From Hyphomonadaceae bacterium (GTDB taxonomy: Bacteria > Pseudomonadota > Alphaproteobacteria > Caulobacterales > Hyphomonadaceae), in assembly GCA_024742355.1 (NCBI GenBank), contig JANSYM010000004.1:248001-312000 (forward strand): a stretch of 64,000 bases of DNA. The letters run 5' to 3'. The position numbers were made by a program, and so were the translations under genes. Under the pieces are notes generated by a model. That model ran no database searches. It was not told where the DNA came from and saw nothing but the letters and a program-made list of their open reading frames with translations. Shown piece by piece: positions 1 to 9,411 of this stretch. How positions within the stretch are numbered: position 1 is the first letter of the stretch; every line of letters starts with the position of its first letter.

Positions 1-289
1 ACATCAGCGCGTCGGAATCCAGAACAACAGCCGCCAGAATGAAGGTCGAGACGGGTTTCAGGATGGCGAGCGTCGAGTCACGCGATTTCCAGCCCGCGCC
101 AAGCTCAACGGCGCCATCGAGGAGCACATAGAGAAAGTCGACCGTGTCGCCTTCCATGAGCAGCGTCGTGCCCGCCGGGAACCGTTGCAGGAACGCGCCC
201 GAGACGGCTTCGTCAAATATCTCGTCACTGGCGGTTCTGAAAAAAGCAAGGTCGCGGATACGATCCGTGTCTTTGATTCTGAGTACCAT
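1..289 (-). CDS. Crp/Fnr-family transcriptional regulator, N-terminal cyclic-nucleotide-binding-like domain (truncated by window start)
   Basis: Reverse-strand reading from ATG at 289 gives MVLRIKDTDRIRDLAFFRTASDEIFDEAVSGAFLQRFPAGTTLLMEGDTVDFLYVLLDGAVEL..., typical cNMP-binding fold (PAGTTLLMEGD..DFLYVLLDGAVEL); divergent from narK. Confidence 0.75.
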   Translation of the reverse strand, partial: MVLRIKDTDRIRDLAFFRTASDEIFDEAVSGAFLQRFPAGTTLLMEGDTVDFLYVLLDGAVELGAGWKSRDSTLAILKPVSTFILAAVVLDSDALM

Positions 290-379
290 GGGAGCTCCTG
301 AACGCGGTTTGGATAAGAATCGAACGCAATTTCAGAGGGTGCGGTCCGAGTTTGTATTCAACTCAGGGGTAAGCGTAGC

Positions 380-393
380 TTGATTAATGTCAA
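380..393. promoter_or_regulatory. FNR/DNR-type box TTGATTAATGTCAA
   Basis: TTGAT-N4-GTCAA dyad in the intergenic region of the Crp/Fnr gene and narK; ~42 bp from a plausible TACAAA -10 (minus strand, 351-356) for the regulator gene. Confidence 0.65.
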
Positions 394-599
394 GGCGACG
401 AATGGCCCTTGTCAGGCCTGAGATTGGTCGATGTCGAGCCCGCATTGAGCACGGATCACCTGCCTCAAAAATTGATCTCAATTCGACCCTCGGAAAGGAC
501 AATCAGCAAGCGCTCAGTTAACAAACATCAAGGCCGGTGAACCAGAGCCGCGCGAGACCTGCTCTCATCTTAACTCAAATGATTTGAGGGGAGGCGCTG

Positions 600-1955
600 A
601 TGCCAGATCTCATGACCCAAAACGCCAAGGGTGCGAACACTGCACTTGGCTTAAGTACGTTTGCCTTCACCGTCTGTTTCGCCGTCTGGACGATTTTTTC
701 GATCATTGGTGTCCAGATCAAGCAAGAGCTGGGGTTGAGCGAAAGCCAGTTCGGACTGTTGGTGGCAACACCGGTTCTGACCGGGTCGATCAGTCGGATT
801 TTCCTCGGAGTCTGGGCCGAACAGATTGGCGGGCGCGTGCTTTTGCCGATCCAGATGTTGATCACGGCGGTTGCCGTCTGGCTGCTCACTTCGGCGAACA
901 GTTATCCGCTCTTCCTGCTCGCCGCCCTCGGCCTGGGCCTGGCCGGTGGCTCTTTCATTATCGGTGTTTCCTATGTGTCGCGCTGGTATTCCAAGGACAA
1001 CCAGGGCACGGCCCTTGGCATTTTCGGCGCGGGAAATGTCGGCGCGGCAGTGACCAATTTTGCCGCCCCGTTCCTGGTGGTTGCCATCGGATGGGAAGGC
1101 ACCGCGCGTGTCTATGCCATGGTGCTGGCCGCGACAGCGGTTCTGTTTTACCTGCTCGCGCGCACCGACCCGGTACAGGAAGAGCGGCGGCGCTCTGGCC
1201 TGAAGCCGGTCTCAGCCGGGTCACAACTTGAGCCACTGAAAAACATCCAGGTCTGGCGCTTCGCCACTTACTATTTCTTCGTCTTCGGTGCCTTTGTCGC
1301 CTTAGCGAGTTTCCTGCCACGGTATTATGTCGGTGCATACGGGCTGGAGCTGACCACGGCGGGCGTGTTCGCCGGCCTGTATTCGCTCCCGGGATCAATC
1401 TTCCGAGCGTTTGGCGGCTGGATGTCTGACAAGTGGGGCGCCCGCTTCGTGATGTACCTGACTTTTGTCGTGTCGCTGATCGTCCTGTTCGTGATGAGCT
1501 ATCCGCAGACGAGCTACAGCGTTGCCGGGATTGAAGGACCGATCGAGTTTGATTTCGGCCTGTCAGTTGGGTTCTTTGTCGGACTGACCGTAATCCTCGG
1601 CTTCGTCATGAGCCTCGGCAAGGCGGCCGTCTACAAGCATATCCCGGTCTATTACCCGCACCATGTCGGCTCTGTCGGCGGATTGGTCGGCATGATTGGC
1701 GGGCTTGGCGGCTTCTTCCTGCCAATCTCGTTCGGCGTGTTGCTCGACTATACGGGCGTCTGGACTGCGCCGTTCATGCTGCTCTTTGCGATCGTCGCTG
1801 TGTCGACCGTGTGGATGCATGTCGCCATCGGCAGAATGGACAGAAGCAAACACCCAGAATTGTCCGACGAGCGCTGGCTCTCAGATGTCCCTGACCAGCC
1901 GGTTGCCAAGCCGGGACCAGAGGGTGTCGAAGCCCCCGCGCAACCCGCAACCTAA
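600..1955 (+). CDS. narK: MFS nitrate/nitrite transporter, NarK-type (NarK1-like)
   Basis: 451-aa polytopic protein (FGLLVATPVLTGSISRIFLGVWAEQIGGR...; FRAFGGWMSDKWGAR), directly upstream of a second NarK and narGHJI. Confidence 0.85.
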   Translation: MPDLMTQNAKGANTALGLSTFAFTVCFAVWTIFSIIGVQIKQELGLSESQFGLLVATPVLTGSISRIFLGVWAEQIGGRVLLPIQMLITAVAVWLLTSANSYPLFLLAALGLGLAGGSFIIGVSYVSRWYSKDNQGTALGIFGAGNVGAAVTNFAAPFLVVAIGWEGTARVYAMVLAATAVLFYLLARTDPVQEERRRSGLKPVSAGSQLEPLKNIQVWRFATYYFFVFGAFVALASFLPRYYVGAYGLELTTAGVFAGLYSLPGSIFRAFGGWMSDKWGARFVMYLTFVVSLIVLFVMSYPQTSYSVAGIEGPIEFDFGLSVGFFVGLTVILGFVMSLGKAAVYKHIPVYYPHHVGSVGGLVGMIGGLGGFFLPISFGVLLDYTGVWTAPFMLLFAIVAVSTVWMHVAIGRMDRSKHPELSDERWLSDVPDQPVAKPGPEGVEAPAQPAT

Positions 1956-2023
1956 CCCTTTTCGTGGGCGCAGCGAGCGCTGTGCCCACGCCCTAAACCG
2001 CATCTGCCTGAAGGAGCAAATCC

Positions 2024-3463
2024 ATGGCAAATTCAACCCCAACCAAAGGCCACGTCCTGGCTGACTGGCGCCCTGAAGAAGCCGACTTTTGGCAAAGCAG
2101 CGGCAAGAAGATCGCCAATCGCAATCTGTGGATTTCGATCCCGGCACTGCTCCTGGCTTTCTCTGTCTGGATGGTCTGGTCAGTGGTCGTCGCGAAGATG
2201 CCGGCCATCGGTTTCGAGTTCTCTGTAGATCAGAGATTCTGGCTTGCCGCCTTGCCGGGGCTTTCCGGTGCGACCTTGCGCATCTTCTACAGTTTCATGA
2301 TCCCGATTTTCGGCGGCCGCCTGTGGACGACAATTTCGACGGCATCACTCCTGGTGCCGGCCCTCGGGATCGGCTTCGCCATTCAGAACCCGGAGACACC
2401 ATACATAGTGTTCATGCTGCTTGCGCTGGCCTGCGGATTTGGTGGCGGAAATTTTGCGTCCTCAATGGCCAATATTGCCTACTTCTTTCCCAAGAAAGAG
2501 AAGGGCAATGCACTGGCGCTGAATGCGGGGCTCGGAAATCTCGGCGTCAGCGTCATGCAGTTCCTGGTACCCATTGCGATTACCGCGGGTGTGTTTGGCG
2601 CGCTCGGCGGAGAGCCGCAACAACTCGCAGATGGTTCAGAGCTCTGGTTGCAGAATGCCGGCTTTGTCTGGGTGCCGTTCATCGTCGTCGCTACGCTCGC
2701 GGCCTGGTTCGGCATGAACGATATTGCCGACGCCAAAGCATCGCTGTCTGACCAGATGTCGATCCTGAAACGGACCCATAACTGGATCATGTGCGTCCTT
2801 TATACCGGGACCTTCGGGAGCTTCATCGGCTACGCCGCTGGTTTCCCGCTCCTGATCAAGACGCAGTTTCCGGACGTGAACGCGCTGTCCTTCGCCTTCC
2901 TCGGACCTCTTGTCGGTGCGCTGTCGCGCGCTGCAACGGGCTGGGTGTCTGACAAATGGGGTGGCGGACGTGTCACCTTCTGGGTGTTCCTGGGTATGAT
3001 CGCTTCGGTCTGGGGTGTCCTGCAATTCCTGCCATCCGGCGGCGAGGGCGGTAACTTCTGGGGTTTCTTCGCCTGCTTCATGGCGCTGTTCTTCCTGACC
3101 GGTGTCGGCAATGCGTCGACCTTCCAGATGATCCCGTCCATCATGCGCAAGGAGATTGCGCGCCTGATGCCGACCCTGGATGGCGCGGCGCAGCTCAAGA
3201 CGGCCGAGCGGGAAAGCGCCGCCATCATCGCCTTCACCAGCGCGATTGCAGCCTATGGCGCATTCTTCATCCCGAAGGCCTATGGCACCTCGATCTCGAT
3301 GACCGGCGCTCCACATGGCGCGCTGTGGGCCTTCCTCGGTTTCTACGTGATCTGCCTGGCGCTGACCTTCCTGGTCTACAGCCGGCGCGGCGGCATGCTG
3401 TTCGATCTCGAGCGTGGACGCGAAACCGCTCCCACCCCTGCAAATGATGTTCAACAAGGATAG
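2024..3463 (+). CDS. narK: MFS nitrate/nitrite transporter, NarK2-like
   Basis: 479 aa; LPGLSGATLRIFYSFMIPIFGGR, SRAATGWVSDKWGGGRVTFW; immediately upstream of narG. Confidence 0.87.
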   Translation: MANSTPTKGHVLADWRPEEADFWQSSGKKIANRNLWISIPALLLAFSVWMVWSVVVAKMPAIGFEFSVDQRFWLAALPGLSGATLRIFYSFMIPIFGGRLWTTISTASLLVPALGIGFAIQNPETPYIVFMLLALACGFGGGNFASSMANIAYFFPKKEKGNALALNAGLGNLGVSVMQFLVPIAITAGVFGALGGEPQQLADGSELWLQNAGFVWVPFIVVATLAAWFGMNDIADAKASLSDQMSILKRTHNWIMCVLYTGTFGSFIGYAAGFPLLIKTQFPDVNALSFAFLGPLVGALSRAATGWVSDKWGGGRVTFWVFLGMIASVWGVLQFLPSGGEGGNFWGFFACFMALFFLTGVGNASTFQMIPSIMRKEIARLMPTLDGAAQLKTAERESAAIIAFTSAIAAYGAFFIPKAYGTSISMTGAPHGALWAFLGFYVICLALTFLVYSRRGGMLFDLERGRETAPTPANDVQQG

Positions 3464-3469
3464 ACTCTC

Positions 3470-6400
3470 ATGAGCCACACACTTGATAGACTGACCTTCT
3501 TTCGACGTCAGACAGAGCTGTTCTCCGGCAAGCACGGCGTGCTGAACGATGAGGACCGGACCTGGGAAGAAGCCTACCGGAACCGCTGGCGCCACGACAA
3601 GATTGTCCGCTCCACGCATGGCGTGAACTGCACCGGTTCCTGCTCCTGGAAGATTTATGTGAAAGGCGGGATCGTCACTTGGGAGACCCAGCAAACCGAC
3701 TATCCACGCACCCGGGACGACTTGCCCAATCACGAACCGAGAGGCTGCTCGCGCGGTGCCAGTTACAGCTGGTATCTCTACTCGGCGAACCGGGTGAAAT
3801 ACCCGCTGGTTCGCGGGCGCTTGCTGCGAGCCTGGCGCGAGGCGCGCAAATTGATGGAGCCGGTTGCAGCCTGGCGCTCCATTCAGGACGATCCGAAGAA
3901 ACGCGCAGATTATGTCGAGCGACGCGGCCTTGGCGGCTTCGTTCGCGCGCGCTGGGACGAAGTCAACGAGATGATCGCGGCGGCCAACGCCCATACGGTC
4001 AAGAAGTGGGGACCGGACCGCGTGTTTGGATTCTCGCCCATCCCCGCCATGTCCATGGTCTCATACGCGGCCGGCGCGCGGTACCTGCAATTGATCGGCG
4101 GCGTCACCGGCTCATTCTATGACTGGTATTGTGACCTGCCGCCGGCCAGCCCGCAGACCTGGGGCGAGCAGACCGATGTCGCTGAAAGCGCGGACTGGTA
4201 CAATTCGAACTTCCTCATCCTGTGGGGATCGAACGTCCCGCAAACCCGCACACCAGACGCCCACTTCTATACCGAAGCGCGTTATAAAGGTGTCAAATCG
4301 GTTGTGATTTGCCCGGACTATTCGGAGGCGTCGAAATTCTCCGATCTCTGGTTGGCGGCCAAGCAGGGCACGGATGCCGCGCTCGGCATGGCGTTCGGCC
4401 ATGTCATTCTCAAAGAGTATCATGTTGACCGCCAGGTGCCGTATTTCCGCGACTATGTTCGCAAATATACAGACTTGCCGCTGCTCGTGAGACTGGTGCC
4501 GCAAGAGGCTGGTCTCATCCCCGAGCGCCTGTTGCGCGCCTCTGATTTCGACAAGGACCTCGGTGAAGCGAACAATCCCGAATGGAAGACAGTTGGTCTT
4601 GATGCCAAGTCTGGCAAAGTGGTTGTCCCGAACGGATCGATCGGATTCCGCTGGGGCGACAAGGGCAAATGGAATCTCGAGGAACGCGACAGCAGCGGCG
4701 ATGATATCGAGCTGCGCCTCGGCCTGAAGGGCGCGGAAGACGAGATTGCCAGCGTGCGCTTCCCTTACTTCGCCAACACAGCGTCAAACGGTTTTGCCTC
4801 GACCGACCATCCGGATGTGCTGACCCGTAACGTGCCGGTCAAGAAGATGAAGCTGGCCGATGGCAGCGAGGCCATGGTCGCCTGCGTATATGATTTGCTG
4901 CTGGCGAATTACGGGGTCGATCAAGGCCTCGGTGGCGACCATCTGGCCAAGGATTTCGACGATCCGGAACCTTATTCTCCGGCCTGGGCGGAAGCCATCA
5001 CGTCTGTTCCGAGAGACCAGATCATCGCCACCGCGCGCGGCTTTGCCACCAATGCCGAGAAGACCAATGGCAAGTCGATGATCATTATCGGCGCTGGCAT
5101 GAACCACTGGTATCATATGGATATGAATTACCGCGCGGTGATGAACATGCTCATCATGTGCGGCTGTATCGGGCAATCCGGCGGTGGCTGGTCGCATTAT
5201 GTCGGCCAGGAGAAACTCCGGCCGCAATCGGGCTGGGCGCCGCTGGCATTCGGTCTCGACTGGGTGCGTCCACCGCGTCAGCAGAACTCAACCTCTTTCT
5301 TCTATGCGCACACCGATCAATGGCGCTATGAAACCGTTCCCGTCTCGGAAATCCTGTCTCCGACAGCGGAGCAAGGCGACTGGTCTGGTAGTTTCATCGA
5401 CTATAATGCCAAGGCCGAGCGCATGGGCTGGCTGCCCTCGGCGCCAGCGCTGAAGACCAACCCGCTGGAGGTCGCGAAACAGGCTGAGGCGGCGGGTCTT
5501 GAACCTAAGGAATATGTGGCGCAGGCGCTGAAGTCCGGCGATCTGGAAATGTCCTGCATGGACCCGGATGACCCGCACAACTGGCCGCGCAACATGTTTG
5601 TCTGGCGCTCAAACCTGCTCGGCTCATCGGGCAAGGGGCATGAGTATTTCCTCAAACACCTGCTCGGCACCGATCACGGTGTTCAGGGCAAGGATCTCGG
5701 CGAGGATGGCGGCGACAAGCCGCGTGATGTGACATGGCATGACGAAGCGCCGCGCGGCAAGCTCGACCTGCTCGTCTGTATCGATTTCAGAATGTCGACC
5801 ACAGCGGTCTATTCCGACATCGTCCTGCCGACCGCGACCTGGTATGAGAAGAACGATCTCAACACGTCCGACATGCATCCCTTCATCCACCCGCTTGGCG
5901 CGGCTGTGGACCCGGCCTGGGAAGCGCGCTCCGACTGGGACATTTTCAAGGGCATCGCGAAATCCTTCTCCGACGTCGCGCCGGAGGTTCTGGGCGAAGA
6001 GACCGATGTCGTCCTCACCCCAATCCAGCATGACAGTGCAGGGGAGCTTGCACAGGCAAGAGGCGTCAGTGACTGGCATGCCGGTGAGTGTGAACCGATC
6101 CCCGGCAAGACCATGCCGCAAGTGGTGCCGGTCAAGCGCGACTATGCGCAGATCTATGACAAGTTCACCTCGCTCGGGCCACTCATGGACAAGCTCGGCA
6201 ATGGCGGCAAGGGCCTTGGCTGGAACACCGAACATGAAGTGGAAAAACTCGCCTCGCTGAACGGCAAGGTGCTCGATGAGACGGTTGCTGAAGGGCGTCC
6301 GAAGATCGAGACCGATATCGACGCCTGCGAGACCATTCTCATGCTGGCGCCGGAAACCAATGGCGAGGTTGCGGTCAAGGCCTGGCAATCGCTGGAGAAG

Positions 6401-7204
6401 CAGACCGGCCGCGAGCATGCCCACCTGGCACTGCCCAAGGAAGACGAGAAGATCCGCTTCCGGGATCTCGTGGCACAGCCGCGCAAGATCATCTCCTCAC
6501 CGATCTGGTCGGGCCTCGAGAGTGAGCATGTCAGCTACAATGCCGGCTATACCAATGTTCACGAGCTGATCCCCTGGCGCACCCTGACCGGACGCCAGCA
6601 ATTATACCAGGATCATGACTGGATGCGGGCCTTCGGCGAGACCTTCGTGGTCTACAAACCACCGGTCGATCTCAAGACGCTCGGCGTCAAGGATGCCAAA
6701 CCGAACGGCAATCCGGAAATCACGCTGAACTTCATCACACCGCACCAGAAATGGGGCATTCACTCGACCTATAGTGACAATCTGATGATGCTGACGCTGA
6801 ACCGTGGTGGCCCCGTGGTCTGGATTTCCGAGACCGATGCCAAGCGGGCTGAGATTGTCGACAATGACTGGGTCGAAGTGTTCAACGCCAATGGCGCACT
6901 GACGGCGCGCGCAGTCGTTTCCCAGCGCATACGTGAAGGCACGATCTTTATGTATCACGCACAGGAAAAGATCGTGAATACGCCGGGATCCGAGATTACC
7001 GGAAAGCGCGGCGGCATCCACAACTCGGTCACTCGCGCCATCCTCAAACCGACGCATATGATCGGCGGCTATGCGCAGCTGTCTTACGGCTTCAATTATT
7101 ACGGCACGGTCGGATCAAACCGGGATGAGTTCATCGTCCTGCGCAAGATGAACAAGGTCGACTGGCTCGAAAGCCAGGCCAAGGAAACGGAGGGCGTACG
7201 ATGA
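3470..7204 (+). CDS. narG: Respiratory nitrate reductase alpha subunit
   Basis: 1244 aa; THGVNCTGSCSWKIYVKGGIVTWETQQTDYPRTRDDLPNHEPRGCSRGASYSWYLYS is characteristic of NarG. Confidence 0.98.
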   Translation: MSHTLDRLTFFRRQTELFSGKHGVLNDEDRTWEEAYRNRWRHDKIVRSTHGVNCTGSCSWKIYVKGGIVTWETQQTDYPRTRDDLPNHEPRGCSRGASYSWYLYSANRVKYPLVRGRLLRAWREARKLMEPVAAWRSIQDDPKKRADYVERRGLGGFVRARWDEVNEMIAAANAHTVKKWGPDRVFGFSPIPAMSMVSYAAGARYLQLIGGVTGSFYDWYCDLPPASPQTWGEQTDVAESADWYNSNFLILWGSNVPQTRTPDAHFYTEARYKGVKSVVICPDYSEASKFSDLWLAAKQGTDAALGMAFGHVILKEYHVDRQVPYFRDYVRKYTDLPLLVRLVPQEAGLIPERLLRASDFDKDLGEANNPEWKTVGLDAKSGKVVVPNGSIGFRWGDKGKWNLEERDSSGDDIELRLGLKGAEDEIASVRFPYFANTASNGFASTDHPDVLTRNVPVKKMKLADGSEAMVACVYDLLLANYGVDQGLGGDHLAKDFDDPEPYSPAWAEAITSVPRDQIIATARGFATNAEKTNGKSMIIIGAGMNHWYHMDMNYRAVMNMLIMCGCIGQSGGGWSHYVGQEKLRPQSGWAPLAFGLDWVRPPRQQNSTSFFYAHTDQWRYETVPVSEILSPTAEQGDWSGSFIDYNAKAERMGWLPSAPALKTNPLEVAKQAEAAGLEPKEYVAQALKSGDLEMSCMDPDDPHNWPRNMFVWRSNLLGSSGKGHEYFLKHLLGTDHGVQGKDLGEDGGDKPRDVTWHDEAPRGKLDLLVCIDFRMSTTAVYSDIVLPTATWYEKNDLNTSDMHPFIHPLGAAVDPAWEARSDWDIFKGIAKSFSDVAPEVLGEETDVVLTPIQHDSAGELAQARGVSDWHAGECEPIPGKTMPQVVPVKRDYAQIYDKFTSLGPLMDKLGNGGKGLGWNTEHEVEKLASLNGKVLDETVAEGRPKIETDIDACETILMLAPETNGEVAVKAWQSLEKQTGREHAHLALPKEDEKIRFRDLVAQPRKIISSPIWSGLESEHVSYNAGYTNVHELIPWRTLTGRQQLYQDHDWMRAFGETFVVYKPPVDLKTLGVKDAKPNGNPEITLNFITPHQKWGIHSTYSDNLMMLTLNRGGPVVWISETDAKRAEIVDNDWVEVFNANGALTARAVVSQRIREGTIFMYHAQEKIVNTPGSEITGKRGGIHNSVTRAILKPTHMIGGYAQLSYGFNYYGTVGSNRDEFIVLRKMNKVDWLESQAKETEGVR

Positions 7205-8724
7205 AGATCCGTGCACAGATTGGGATGGTCCTGAACCTGGACAAATGCATTGGCTGTCACACCTGTTCGGTGACTTGCAAGAATGTCTGGACCAATCGCG
7301 ACGGCGTCGAATACGCCTGGTTCAACAATGTCGAGACCAAGCCTGGCATCGGTTTCCCCAAGGATTGGGAAAACCAGAAGCGCTGGAATGGTGGATGGCG
7401 CCGCAAGAAGAATGGCCGGATTGAACCCAGGATGGGGGCAAAATGGCGGATCCTGGCGAAGATATTCGGCAATCCGGACCTGCCTGAAATCGACGATTAT
7501 TACGAGCCGTTCGACTTCGACTATGCGCACTTGCAAACCGCGCCGGAAATGAAGGCGTTTCCGACCGCGCGGCCACGCTCCAAGATTACTGGTCAGCGCA
7601 TGGAGAAGATCGACTGGGGCCCGAACTGGGAAGAGATTCTCGGCGGCGAGTTCGAGAAGCGCAGCGAGGACTATAATTTCGAAGGCGTCGAGAAGGCGAT
7701 TTATGGCGCCTTCGAGCAGACCTTCATGATGTACCTGCCGCGCCTGTGCGAGCACTGCCTCAACCCGACTTGTGTTGCGGCCTGTCCATCGGGCGCGATC
7801 TACAAGCGTGAGGAAGACGGGATTGTCCTGGTTGATCAGGACAAGTGTCGCGGCTGGCGCATGTGCGTGTCGGGCTGCCCGTACAAGAAAGTCTATTACA
7901 ATTGGGAATCCGGAAAGTCCGAGAAATGCACGTTCTGTTTCCCGCGCATGGAGGTTGGACAACCGACGGTCTGTTCGGAAACCTGTGTCGGGCGCATCCG
8001 CTATCTTGGCGTCCTTCTCTATGATGCTGACCGGATTGAAGAGGCCGCAAGTACGGCAGACGAACAGGACCTTTATCAGGCCCAGCTCGATGTGTTTCTC
8101 GATCCGAACGATCCTGACATCATCGCCCAGGCCCGCAAGGATGGCATTCCGGAAGCCTGGCTGAACGCGGCCAAGGACAGCCCCGTCTACAAGATGGCAA
8201 TGGACTGGAAGGTCGCGTTCCCGCTGCACCCGGAATATCGCACCCTGCCAATGGTCTGGTACGTGCCGCCGCTGTCGCCCATCCAGTCGGCCTTGGCGCC
8301 GGATGCTCTGGAAACCGACGCGGCGATGCCGGATGTCGCCTCCTTGCGCATCCCGGTCCGCTACCTCGCCAATCTGCTCACAGCCGGAAAGGAAGAGCCG
8401 GTTGTCGCCGCGCTCGAACGCATGCTGGCCATGCGCAAATATATGCGGGCGAAAACCGTCGAGGGCGTTGTCGACCATCCGACGGCAGAGAAGGTTGGCC
8501 TCACCGCGCGCCAGATTGACGAAATGTACCGCTATATGGCGATCGCCAATTATGAGGACCGGTTCGTCATTCCAACCGCCCGCCGTGAAGGCAGCGAGGA
8601 CGCTTACGAGCTGCGCGGTGGATGCGGCTTCACATTCGGCAATGACTGTTCCGGCGGCCGCACAGAGCTTGGCCTGTTCGGCAAAGACCCGCGTTCGCGC
8701 GCCAAAACCCCAATGGAGGTCTGA
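7201..8724 (+). CDS. narH: Respiratory nitrate reductase beta subunit
   Basis: 507 aa; multiple Fe-S cysteine clusters (CIGCHTCSVTCKNVW, CEHCLNPTCVAACPSGAIYKREEDGIVLVDQDKCRGWRMCVSGCPYKKVYYNW); 4-nt overlap with narG. Confidence 0.98.
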   Translation: MKIRAQIGMVLNLDKCIGCHTCSVTCKNVWTNRDGVEYAWFNNVETKPGIGFPKDWENQKRWNGGWRRKKNGRIEPRMGAKWRILAKIFGNPDLPEIDDYYEPFDFDYAHLQTAPEMKAFPTARPRSKITGQRMEKIDWGPNWEEILGGEFEKRSEDYNFEGVEKAIYGAFEQTFMMYLPRLCEHCLNPTCVAACPSGAIYKREEDGIVLVDQDKCRGWRMCVSGCPYKKVYYNWESGKSEKCTFCFPRMEVGQPTVCSETCVGRIRYLGVLLYDADRIEEAASTADEQDLYQAQLDVFLDPNDPDIIAQARKDGIPEAWLNAAKDSPVYKMAMDWKVAFPLHPEYRTLPMVWYVPPLSPIQSALAPDALETDAAMPDVASLRIPVRYLANLLTAGKEEPVVAALERMLAMRKYMRAKTVEGVVDHPTAEKVGLTARQIDEMYRYMAIANYEDRFVIPTARREGSEDAYELRGGCGFTFGNDCSGGRTELGLFGKDPRSRAKTPMEV

Positions 8725-8727
8725 TCA

Positions 8728-9411
8728 ATGGCCCTGACTTATCGCGCCTTGTCGCGCCTGCTTTCATATCCTGAAGCCGAACTCCAGACGGACGCGCGTA
8801 CATGCGTCGATGTCGTCCGGGAAGAGGGCCTTGTGCCAGGCCCGATCGTTCGCTCCCTCAGCAAACTCGCCGACCATCTGATGGGGCTCGATCTTTACGA
8901 GGCGCAGGCCGCTTACGTGGACCTGTTCGATCGCACGCGAAGCGTCTCCCTGCACCTGTACGAGCACGTGCATGGCGAGAGCCGCGAACGCGGGCCGGCA
9001 ATGGTTGGCCTTGTCGAACTCTACAAGTCGCACGGGCTTGAGATGGATGTCAGCGACTTGCCCGACTATCTGCCGGTTTTCCTTGAGTTTTTATCCGTCA
9101 TTCCAGACCAGGAAGCGGCCTCTCTGATCGGGGAAGCAGCGCATGTCCTGGAGGCCATCGCGCAACGCCTGAAAAAGCGGAAGAGCCCATATCGGGCAAT
9201 CTTCGGGGCGCTGCTGGCGGTCTCAGATCAGCCTGCGGATCAGGCTGCGGTCGAGAGCCTGCTGGCCATCGAGGATGATGATCCGTCTGACCTGGAGGCT
9301 TTGGACAAGTCCTGGGAGGAAGATCCAATCACGTTCGGTCCGGGCGCTGCCAAGGAAGGCTGTCCGAAAGCCGATGCCATGCTTGCCAAAATGGAAGGGG
9401 TCCAACCATGA
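8728..9411 (+). CDS. narJ: Nitrate reductase molybdenum cofactor assembly chaperone
   Basis: 227 aa, NarJ/TorD-type (SLHLYEHVHGESRERGPAMVGLVELYKSHGLEMDVSDLPDYLPVFLEFLS), between narH and narI. Confidence 0.96.
   Translation: MALTYRALSRLLSYPEAELQTDARTCVDVVREEGLVPGPIVRSLSKLADHLMGLDLYEAQAAYVDLFDRTRSVSLHLYEHVHGESRERGPAMVGLVELYKSHGLEMDVSDLPDYLPVFLEFLSVIPDQEAASLIGEAAHVLEAIAQRLKKRKSPYRAIFGALLAVSDQPADQAAVESLLAIEDDDPSDLEALDKSWEEDPITFGPGAAKEGCPKADAMLAKMEGVQP

Noticed and set aside
518-531. TTAACAAACATCAA as an FNR box for narK
   Set aside because: Only the ATCAA half is good and no suitable -10 lies at the proper distance; kept only as a weak possibility.
2636-3994. 452-aa minus-strand ORF opposite narK2/narG
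   Set aside because: Shadow ORF of a GC-rich coding strand; low-complexity Arg/Gly-rich product without domain features.
7099-8478. 459-aa minus-strand ORF opposite narH
   Set aside because: Antisense of a confident narH; product has no recognisable motifs.
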